Of a DNA stretch of 5,575 bases, positions 1-5,575 are shown one piece after another. The notes under the pieces are model-generated. The model searched no databases and was not told the origin of the DNA. It saw nothing but the letters and a program-made list of their open reading frames with translations. Source of the stretch: Sulfurimonas sp. (lineage in GTDB: Bacteria > Campylobacterota > Campylobacteria > Campylobacterales > Sulfurimonadaceae); contig JALSMC010000329.1 in assembly GCA_026987995.1 (NCBI GenBank), forward strand, positions 1-5,575, written 5' to 3'. The position numbers and the translations under genes were made by a program. Within the stretch, counting starts at the first letter, position 1, and each line of letters begins with the position of its first letter.

Positions 1-2
1 AT

Positions 3-254
3 TCATCAAGAATCAGACCAATTTACAATAGACTCATAGCTAAAAACGATGTTTCATATTCGGGGAAAAGTAAAGAGTACAGACTTGCAAACCCAAGAAA
101 CTTTAATCTAAAAAAGTTTAGACAAAAAAATGTAATTTTAGTTGATGATATTATAACTACGGGAACAACCCTACTAGAAGCGGTTAAAATTTTAAAAGCA
201 GCAGACAAAGAAGTTTTTCTCTGTCTAACACTCTGTGATGTAAGTCAAAAGTAG
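3..254 (+). CDS. comF: ComF-family phosphoribosyltransferase, C-terminal part (5' end outside window)
   Basis: Only the last 83 codons are visible, in the frame starting at base 3 and ending with TAG at 252-254. Visible residues 44-60 contain the PRPP-binding signature of type I phosphoribosyltransferases (VILVDDIITTGTTLLEA): two acidic residues followed by the TTGTT phosphate loop. Upstream, the R-L-A-N-P-R-N-F stretch resembles the conserved R..N..F segment that precedes this loop in ComF proteins. ComF family members usually run to about 190-240 residues, so over half is missing. ComF is linked to DNA uptake in naturally competent bacteria, but its biochemical role is poorly defined. An N-terminal zinc-finger part, if present, would lie outside the window. 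The gene converges on the minus-strand AsmA-like gene with only 2 bp between the stop codons. Another PRPP-dependent transferase is possible, but the loop context and C-terminal length favour ComF. Confidence 0.78.
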   Translation, partial: SSRIRPIYNRLIAKNDVSYSGKSKEYRLANPRNFNLKKFRQKNVILVDDIITTGTTLLEAVKILKAADKEVFLCLTLCDVSQK

Positions 255-288
255 GTTTAAAAAAGTCCCTTAAAGAACTTCCCTACTT
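249..288. terminator. Nested inverted repeat at convergent gene ends, possible bidirectional terminator
   Basis: AAGTAGG at 249-255 is perfectly complementary to CCTACTT at 282-288. Inside it, AAGT (263-266) can pair with ACTT (277-280). The structure covers the comF stop codon and the last codons of the AsmA-like gene, which is the only place a shared terminator could sit because the stops are 2 bp apart. The following T tracts are weak on both strands (TTCTTTAG on the plus strand), so this is not a textbook intrinsic terminator. It could also be a chance repeat in AT-rich DNA. Confidence 0.35.
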
Positions 289-1726
289 CTTTAGTTATAG
301 CCTTAGTAGCCTCTTTCTTTATAAGCTCCTCTGCATCTATATCAACCTTAGGTTTATTTACATCTCCTGAGAGTTTTACCCCTATTGGGTTACCATTTGC
401 ATTTATAGCAATCTCTGAGTTGATAGTATTACTTTTAGTATTGAGTAGTGTATTTTTTGTCACTATTGAAGAACGGTTTGATTTTAAATCAAGAGAAGCA
501 ATGATTTTCTCTTTGTTTATTTTTGCATTTACATCACCACTAAATGTCTCTTTGTACATATTTACACTTGCATACTGCTTTGCAAGGTCAAGTACTTGAT
601 TTTTTGTAAACTTACCTTGTGAGAGTTTTCCATCAAATGTACCTTTAGCTTCCGCTAGATTATACACTACATCTGCATTTATCAGTGACTTAAATATTTT
701 TGGATAGAGTAGCATATCTAAAACTTTTAAAGTTTGCATCCCTTTAAGTTTTGCAGTAAAGTCATCATTATGAAGTTTTGCAACAAGTTTACCATCAGCG
801 ATATTTGAGTACATACTAAAGTCTAAATCCTCACCTTTTTTAACTTCTCCATTTGCAATAATATTACCTTTTAAATGTCTTTGTGACACAAAAAATAGTC
901 TGTCAAGATTATGTACTTTTACTTTATAGTCAGTCTCTAAAGCTTGTGTTGTGATGTTAAACTTAGCACTCTTTACATCTAGGTTCACAAGGTTTGAGTT
1001 GAAGTCAACTTTCGTCTCTACTGTATCTTTACTTAGTTTTGAACTTGTAACTGCGTCATAAGTGGTACGAGGCATCATTGACTCAAATCCATAAGTACCT
1101 GTAAGATACTTTGAATCAAGTTTCCCTTTATATATCTTAGAGTTTATCACACCATCAAGGTTTTGAACATCTGCATTTGTGATGTTTACATTTAAGTCAA
1201 AAAGTCCATCTGTATAGTGAGGCTGTTTGAGTACTGCTAAAACTTCTTCTATGACTAAACCTTTTATGTCAGCACTCACTTTAGATGGAGCAAAGTTCAC
1301 TAACTCAGCTCTAAATGTTGTTTTAGATGAAGCGATATCACTTTCTCCATCAACAACCAAGAGTTTTGCATCTCCAATAACTGTACCATTTAAGTGTAAG
1401 GGTATGTCTAATTCTGCTTGGAGTAAGTCTTTAAGTGTTTTTAACTCTTCTAAATTAACCTTATAAACAACATTCATCGATTGTGAAAATATCGAATAAT
1501 CACCCTTGATAGAGATGGTATTGTTTGTATTAAGTGTGATAAATATTTCAAAATCACTTAAACTTAGTCTATATACATCTAATGTTGAGTCAAGTTTTGT
1601 TTGCTCACTTATTTTCTCTTGTATTGTAGGTGCTACAAGCCCATTTCCAAATGGTGTAAAAACTAATACATATATACTTATCAGTAAAAAAACCACGATT
1701 CCAACTATCCATTTAACTATCTTCAT
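257..1726 (-). CDS. AsmA-like inner-membrane-anchored periplasmic protein
   Basis: The protein has 489 residues. It starts with a short positive N-terminus and one hydrophobic segment (about residues 6-24), followed by the T-P-F-G-N-G turn at 24-29, a layout typical of AsmA-family proteins. The remainder (about 30-460) is predicted periplasmic, rich in alternating hydrophobic/polar beta-strand patterns (long runs of N, D, K, T, V, I) and free of cysteine. The end carries an AsmA-type signature: a V-K-L-S-G-D-V-N-K-P-K-V segment (450-461), then a lysine-rich amphipathic helix (466-489) ending in K-G-L-F. AsmA/TamB-like proteins are thought to form lipid-transfer grooves or to affect outer-membrane assembly; the substrate cannot be told here. 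The ATG at 1726 is preceded by AAAGG at 1733-1737 with a 6-base spacer. It is the last gene of the unit, 21 bp after the kinase stop. Similarity is by pattern, so a lineage-specific family within the AsmA clan is likely. Confidence 0.65.
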   Translation of the reverse strand: MKIVKWIVGIVVFLLISIYVLVFTPFGNGLVAPTIQEKISEQTKLDSTLDVYRLSLSDFEIFITLNTNNTISIKGDYSIFSQSMNVVYKVNLEELKTLKDLLQAELDIPLHLNGTVIGDAKLLVVDGESDIASSKTTFRAELVNFAPSKVSADIKGLVIEEVLAVLKQPHYTDGLFDLNVNITNADVQNLDGVINSKIYKGKLDSKYLTGTYGFESMMPRTTYDAVTSSKLSKDTVETKVDFNSNLVNLDVKSAKFNITTQALETDYKVKVHNLDRLFFVSQRHLKGNIIANGEVKKGEDLDFSMYSNIADGKLVAKLHNDDFTAKLKGMQTLKVLDMLLYPKIFKSLINADVVYNLAEAKGTFDGKLSQGKFTKNQVLDLAKQYASVNMYKETFSGDVNAKINKEKIIASLDLKSNRSSIVTKNTLLNTKSNTINSEIAINANGNPIGVKLSGDVNKPKVDIDAEELIKKEATKAITKEVGKFFKGLF

Positions 1727-1732
1727 TATTTG

Positions 1733-1737
1733 CCTTT
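1733..1737 (-). promoter_or_regulatory. Ribosome binding site of the AsmA-like gene
   Basis: AAAGG on the minus strand lies 6 bases before the ATG at 1726 and supports that start. It falls within the 21-bp gap after the kinase stop codon, so the AsmA-like gene can be translated independently within the same transcript. Confidence 0.6.
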
Positions 1738-1747
1738 ATATTTTATT

Positions 1748-3208
1748 TTAAACAGGGATATATACTATAAATTTTGTACCCTTACCTTCTTGCGTTTGCA
1801 GTTCTATTGTTCCCTTTAACTTCTGACTCACTAAATTGTATGCAATATTAAGACCGAGCCCTGTTCCTCCAGCATTTCTTTTTGTTGTCACAAAAGGGTC
1901 GAATGCTTTTTTCTTTATCTCTTCACTCATCCCTGCTCCGTTATCTTCAAAACTTAATTCAAACACATTATTGACTAAATTCATTTTGATGCTTATTATA
2001 GCATTCTCTTTTTTAAATTCAAATGCATGAATTATTGCATTCTGGATAAGGTTATTTAAAAGTTGTGCAAAAGTACCAGGAAATGAGTAAATGATAATAC
2101 TATCAGTAGGTTCTATAATTACCTTTACTGGGATTGACTTAAGCTTAGAGTTAAAAGTTTGAACTACTTCTTTTGTGTATGCAACAATATCAAATTTTCT
2201 CTTATCTTCAATACTTTGGTCCACAGATATTTTTTTAAAACTTCTCACAAGGGTAGCAGCACTGTCAACACTTTTAAATAGCAACCTTGCAGTTTCATTA
2301 AGACTAGATATTGTCTCTTGGAGGTAAGATTTTGTCATTGTCCCATTGTTCATTCTTTTTTCTAACTCTGCCGTCTCTTGCTTAATAATACTGCTTCCTG
2401 TTATTGCATTGCCTAGTGGAGTATTTACCTCATGTGCAACACCACTTACAAGTGCACCTAAAGATGCCATTTTTTCGGATTCTATAAGTTGTGTTTGTGC
2501 TTTTTTAAGAGTATGAAGTGACTCTGAAAGTTCTTTTGTCCGCTCCTCTACTCTACTTTCTAAATTCGATGTAAATGCTTGCAATTTTTCTTGATGGTCT
2601 GTAATAGATTCCATTAATATATTAAAAGAACCATAGAGTTTTCCTATCTCATTTGTCGATTTATATTCCAACTTTGTATCATAGGTTTGTGTTTGAGATA
2701 CATACTCTAAACTCCTCGAAAGTTCTACAATAGGAGAAATCAATTGGCTTGAAACTTTATAAACAACAACACCCATTAGGATTAATAGCACTAAAGAAAA
2801 GGTAAGCATATCAGTTAAAGCACTATCACATTTATTCCCATCTTTTATGAACCAAGACTCTTGTACTTTATCTATTTTCCCTTTGATTACCCTAGTATAA
2901 TTTTCTTTTTTATACTCTCCAAAAAGAGAACCATCTTCAAGGTAAACTTGCACTTGTAGTATAGAACTGTTGCGTTTTAGGTATGCTAAAGAGTTTTCTA
3001 AACCTTCTTTATCAAGAAAAAGAATTGGGGCTATCGAATGGTTTGCTATTAAGCCTGCTTCTATCTTACTCTCATTAATAAATGATTTTGTTTGGTATGA
3101 ATACGATGTAATGAGGTTATAAGAAAAACCAGATACCAAAGTTAATATAACTACTGTAAAAAGTGAAAGATAAATTTGAGTTTTAAAAGAGAGGTTGTTT
3201 AAATGCAT
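1748..3208 (-). CDS. Sensor histidine kinase with CHASE8-like periplasmic domain, HAMP, HisKA-like and HATPase_c
   Basis: With the ATG at 3208 the protein has 486 residues. TM1 is about 11-32 and a periplasmic domain about 33-131. That domain contains an A-x-I-L-F-L-D...LAYL pattern and a V-Y-L-E-D-G-S-L-F-G-E-Y strand that resemble CHASE8, the sensor domain of YfiN. TM2 is about 133-151, HAMP about 152-205, and a coiled coil about 205-245. The H-box is G-V-A-H-E-V-N-T-P-L-G, with phosphoacceptor H259. The HATPase has an N-box (N386/N390), D-N-G-A-G at 422-426, D-P-F at 437-439 and G-G-T-G-L-G-L at 447-453. All catalytic boxes are intact, so an active autokinase is expected. The HEVNTPLG box and the spaced second helix fit the HPK4 group. 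There is no attached receiver; the REC-GGDEF-EAL protein two genes upstream is the only response regulator in the window and the likely partner. The sensor ligand is unknown; the YfiR-like protein, overlapping by one base, is the best candidate. Confidence 0.9.
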   Translation of the reverse strand: MHLNNLSFKTQIYLSLFTVVILTLVSGFSYNLITSYSYQTKSFINESKIEAGLIANHSIAPILFLDKEGLENSLAYLKRNSSILQVQVYLEDGSLFGEYKKENYTRVIKGKIDKVQESWFIKDGNKCDSALTDMLTFSLVLLILMGVVVYKVSSQLISPIVELSRSLEYVSQTQTYDTKLEYKSTNEIGKLYGSFNILMESITDHQEKLQAFTSNLESRVEERTKELSESLHTLKKAQTQLIESEKMASLGALVSGVAHEVNTPLGNAITGSSIIKQETAELEKRMNNGTMTKSYLQETISSLNETARLLFKSVDSAATLVRSFKKISVDQSIEDKRKFDIVAYTKEVVQTFNSKLKSIPVKVIIEPTDSIIIYSFPGTFAQLLNNLIQNAIIHAFEFKKENAIISIKMNLVNNVFELSFEDNGAGMSEEIKKKAFDPFVTTKRNAGGTGLGLNIAYNLVSQKLKGTIELQTQEGKGTKFIVYIPV

Positions 3209-3726
3209 CACTTCTCCTTCACAGGGTTTATAATTTTTGAAGCAGCACCAAGAAGTTTATAGCTTATACGGAGTTGTGACTTTTGTAAAGCTTCTTGATT
3301 TATCGCAATTTTAATTTTATTTTCTTTTAAATAGAGCGCTAGCATAAAACCATCATATAACTTGTCGATAGAGTCACTTACAAGTAAGGTATAACCCAAG
3401 TGTTTGTCTTTTAGCTTTTGGAGGAGATTTTTATCTATCTTTTGAGAGTATAGTATGTCACATTTATTGAACTCTTCTTTCTCGCCTATATTAAAGACTT
3501 TAATAGGTAATTTTTTGTACCTTTTACCTTTATATAAGTTTTGAAAGGATTTATACATATTCTTGTCTTTATATATACATATTTTAAAATCTTCACTACC
3601 TTGCCTATAAGTGATGAGCTGGCTTATTCTACTGAGGAGTACACCCTTTAAGGTTCTTTCCTTCTCATTTGCATAAGAAAAAGTTGTAAATAAAACTAAT
3701 AAACACATATATATTAAAAATTTCAT
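3208..3726 (-). CDS. YfiR/DUF4154-like secreted periplasmic protein
   Basis: The 172-residue product starts with a clear Sec signal peptide: K2, hydrophobic core 3-16, and likely cleavage after S-Y-A (residue 19), giving a mature protein of about 153 residues. The mature part matches the YfiR/DUF4154 pattern: an early L-K-G-V-L helix (26-30), the F-K-I-C-I-Y strand (47-52), the C-D-I-L-Y strand (89-93), an L-L-V-S-D segment (114-118), and the C-terminal I-K-I-A-I-N-Q-E-A ... L-R-I-S-Y-K-L-L-G-A-A stretch (138-162), which is the most diagnostic. YfiR in Pseudomonas is a periplasmic repressor of the diguanylate cyclase YfiN and responds to redox and envelope stress. Two cysteines (C50, C89) remain in the mature protein and could form one disulfide. 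The gene starts 8 bp after the response regulator stop, with a weak AAGAAAG site touching that stop, and overlaps the kinase by one base. Its partner is therefore probably the kinase sensor domain (inference). Confidence 0.75.
   Translation of the reverse strand: MKFLIYMCLLVLFTTFSYANEKERTLKGVLLSRISQLITYRQGSEDFKICIYKDKNMYKSFQNLYKGKRYKKLPIKVFNIGEKEEFNKCDILYSQKIDKNLLQKLKDKHLGYTLLVSDSIDKLYDGFMLALYLKENKIKIAINQEALQKSQLRISYKLLGAASKIINPVKEK
3214..3219 (-). promoter_or_regulatory. Ribosome binding site that decides the kinase start codon
   Basis: AAGGAG on the minus strand lies 5 bases before ATG (3208) but only 2 bases before an in-frame GTG (3211). The spacing favours ATG. The site lies within the end of the YfiR-like coding region, and the junction reads GTGATG, so the TGA stop of that gene (3210-3208) shares its A with the ATG. 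This indicates translational coupling of sensor accessory protein and kinase. Confidence 0.75.
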
Positions 3727-3734
3727 GACTTTCT

Positions 3735-5444
3735 TTATTTTATCAACTCTGGTTTAGGCTCACCAAAATAATAACCTTGTGCATAATCTACACCCATTTC
3801 TTTTATTATCTCATATACTTCTTTTGAGTGTACATACTCAGCGACTGTTTTAAAACCTATTTTTTTTGTAAAAAAGAGTATCGATTCTGTAATAATCTGA
3901 GAGCTTTCATCAGTCTCAATATCTTTTATAAAAGCACCATCTATCTTAATACTTTCATATTGATGCTTACCAAGTTGAGAAAAGTTAGAACATTCAGATC
4001 CAAAATCATCTATACTTAAAGAGTAGCCCAAGGCAGTAAGTTTACTTAGATTCTCTGTTGCGATTATATTACCATTCATACTTGTCTCTTCAAGAATCTC
4101 AAACACTACTCTTTTACTATTAATATTGTATTTTTTTGCAGTACTCGTGATATATTCGATAAAGTTGTTCTCAGCTAAATCATGATCTGTAATATTGATA
4201 GAGAACATTAAGTCATTATTTTGAAATACTTGACAAGATTTTTCAAAAACTCTTTGTGTGATTTGATGCAAATAACCAGCGTAACGTGCTGTTTTTAAAA
4301 AATGAAATGGAGAAAAAATTTCATCCTCATGTTTTAGACGGACTAGAGCTTCATACTTCACAATAGTATCTGTAGCACATTCAACAATTGGCTGAAAGTA
4401 AACTAGTATATTGTCGTGATTGAGTGCATGTGCTATTCTCGATGTCCATGAGTTGTTTTCTTCGATTAAAGAGAGGTAATCTCTTGATTCATCATAATAC
4501 TCTACTCTATTACGCGACACCTCTCTTGCTTGCCTGAGTGCTAGTTCTGCTTTTTGGATTATATTTCCAAGTTGATAGTTTACGATTCCTATACTTACAC
4601 TAATATACAGAGAAATTTCATCAACTTCAAAAGGAGAATTATCAAGAAGTGCCTTAATTGTTGCAACTTCATCTTCTAACAAGTCTTTATCACCAGACTG
4701 AATGGAAACTGCAAAGACATCAGCTTCAAGTCTATATAGGACCATACTAGGTCTTAACACCTGTTTTACAATTTTACTCATATGGATTAATACCTGATCA
4801 CCAACATTAAACCCATAAGCATCATTAAGAAGTGAGAACCTATCTATATCTATAAGCATAAGTGTTTGAGGTCTTGTGGAATCTAAATCATAGTTGAGTT
4901 GTACTCTATTTGGCAAAGTAGTGAGTTTATCTGTGACAAGTAGTTTATATATTTCATCTTTTTTATTGAGTAGTTCTAAAAGTTGTGTGTATTGGACCAA
5001 TGCTGTCCTAATAGTAGTATAAAGCTTATCTGTTGTTAATTCTGTTTTTTCTTTATAGTCATTAATATCGTAGTTGTCAATTACATAGCGCTCAGGAGCT
5101 TCACCCGGTTGCCCTGTTCTTATAATAATCCGACTCATATCATTGTGTAAGTCATTACGAATAAACTTCGCGATATCTAAACCTGAATTATTTGTTTCCA
5201 TAACTACATCAAGTAAAATAACTGCTATATCTTCGTGTAAAGCTAAGACTTCCCTTGCCTCTTTTTCACTATATATAGAGATGAATTCTATTTTCTTGTT
5301 ATTATATTTAAAGGACTTCAGTGCAAGTTTTGTAAAAGCATGTACTTCTTGATCATCATCAATAATTACTATTTTAAATGGTTCATGGAGTTCTGATTCA
5401 TCTTCTATTACTTCCGGGGCAAATATTAATTCATCATTATTCAT
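3735..5444 (-). CDS. Response regulator REC-GGDEF(degenerate)-EAL, predicted c-di-GMP phosphodiesterase
   Basis: The cytoplasmic protein has 569 residues and no membrane segment. The receiver (about 23-155) has the acidic cluster D29-D31, phosphoacceptor D79, T110 and K131. Its D-I-N-D-Y-K-E-K-T-E-L-T end resembles receivers usually followed by DUF3369, but here a GGDEF domain follows (about 165-318). That domain keeps L-T-T-L-P-N-R (174-180) and D199/N207/D208, but the signature reads E-A-D-V-F (240-244) instead of GGDEF. The RxxD inhibitory site is also lost (R231, M234). The EAL domain (about 333-565) looks catalytically complete: E365 in E-A-L, N417, E449, D479-D480, K500, D502, E536 and Q556. 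The expected role is phosphorylation-controlled c-di-GMP hydrolysis, with the GGDEF part perhaps acting as a GTP-binding or dimerisation module. It is the first gene of the unit. The ATG at 5444 follows a weak AGG-containing site; no better in-frame start precedes the receiver. Confidence 0.93.
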   Translation of the reverse strand: MNNDELIFAPEVIEDESELHEPFKIVIIDDDQEVHAFTKLALKSFKYNNKKIEFISIYSEKEAREVLALHEDIAVILLDVVMETNNSGLDIAKFIRNDLHNDMSRIIIRTGQPGEAPERYVIDNYDINDYKEKTELTTDKLYTTIRTALVQYTQLLELLNKKDEIYKLLVTDKLTTLPNRVQLNYDLDSTRPQTLMLIDIDRFSLLNDAYGFNVGDQVLIHMSKIVKQVLRPSMVLYRLEADVFAVSIQSGDKDLLEDEVATIKALLDNSPFEVDEISLYISVSIGIVNYQLGNIIQKAELALRQAREVSRNRVEYYDESRDYLSLIEENNSWTSRIAHALNHDNILVYFQPIVECATDTIVKYEALVRLKHEDEIFSPFHFLKTARYAGYLHQITQRVFEKSCQVFQNNDLMFSINITDHDLAENNFIEYITSTAKKYNINSKRVVFEILEETSMNGNIIATENLSKLTALGYSLSIDDFGSECSNFSQLGKHQYESIKIDGAFIKDIETDESSQIITESILFFTKKIGFKTVAEYVHSKEVYEIIKEMGVDYAQGYYFGEPKPELIK

Positions 5445-5472
5445 ATAAAGACCTAGTATTAATCTAAATTAT

Positions 5473-5478
5473 ATTATA
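5473..5478 (-). promoter_or_regulatory. Probable sigma70-type -10 box of the four-gene unit
   Basis: On the minus strand TATAAT, preceded directly by TG, lies 28 bases before the ATG of the response regulator, giving a predicted leader of about 20 bases. No TTGACA-like -35 hexamer is found at 16-18 bp; weak or missing -35 boxes are common in Campylobacterota promoters. The gaps downstream (8 bp, a 1-bp overlap and 21 bp) are too short for clear extra promoters, so this one could drive all four genes. Confidence 0.5.
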
Positions 5479-5575
5479 CAGAGGTTTTTATTTACCCTGC
5501 TTAAATTTTAAATATGCATTAAAACACAACTTGATATACATAGACTAAACTTATCTAACAAAAATATATAAGTAT

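Noticed and set aside
23..208. Minus-strand open frame across the comF fragment
   Set aside because: It lies opposite the PRPP-loop coding frame, has no family pattern and is explained as an antisense shadow.
1227..1751. Plus-strand open frames inside the AsmA-like gene
   Set aside because: Low-complexity translations with no ribosome site support, fully covered by a better gene on the other strand.
3209..3211. GTG as kinase start (one codon upstream)
   Set aside because: Only 2 bases separate it from AAGGAG, whereas the next codon, ATG, has a normal 5-base spacer.
5501..5525. Imperfect palindrome around TGCATATTTAAAATTTAAGCA upstream of the promoter
   Set aside because: Only the outer three pairs and a few inner pairs match; too weak in AT-rich DNA to call an operator.
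5531..5570. Possible plus-strand promoter (TTGATA then AT-rich hexamers) pointing out of the window
   Set aside because: No well-spaced -10 box, and the downstream gene is not visible; AT-rich sequence gives such matches by chance.
1..5575. CRISPR arrays, tRNA/rRNA genes, insertion sequences, riboswitches
   Set aside because: No regularly spaced repeats, cloverleaf, transposase frame or long structured leader were seen; the region is almost fully coding.

Overview
The window is AT-rich DNA with tightly packed genes. The codon bias and protein style suggest a Campylobacterota (epsilonproteobacterial) genome, possibly a Sulfurimonas- or Arcobacter-like free-living lineage. This is inference from composition and family resemblance, not from a marker gene.

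Layout. Positions 3-254 on the plus strand hold the C-terminal part of a ComF-family phosphoribosyltransferase, whose 5' end lies outside the window. The rest is one four-gene unit read on the minus strand, from right to left. It begins with a REC-GGDEF-EAL response regulator (5444-3735). After 8 bp comes a secreted YfiR/DUF4154-like periplasmic protein (3726-3208). Next is a membrane sensor histidine kinase with a CHASE8-like periplasmic domain (3208-1748), sharing one base with the previous gene. After 21 bp comes an inner-membrane-anchored AsmA-like protein (1726-257), which ends 2 bp from the convergent comF stop. A TATAAT box lies 28 bp before the first gene. A nested inverted repeat sits at the convergent junction and may end transcription in both directions. 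The 131 bp at the right edge (5445-5575) are AT-rich and hold no gene.

How the parts may work together. In the known YfiBNR (TpbB) system, periplasmic YfiR represses YfiN, a membrane diguanylate cyclase whose periplasmic sensor belongs to the CHASE8 type. Here a YfiR-like protein is coupled to a CHASE8-like histidine kinase. The only response regulator in the unit has a degenerate GGDEF domain and a fully conserved EAL active site. The simplest reading is a rewired Yfi-type envelope sensor: periplasmic state -> YfiR-like protein -> histidine kinase -> phosphorylated regulator -> change in c-di-GMP breakdown. The co-transcribed AsmA-like protein may be an envelope effector or maintenance factor. 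The domain calls come directly from the sequence; the pathway wiring is inference.
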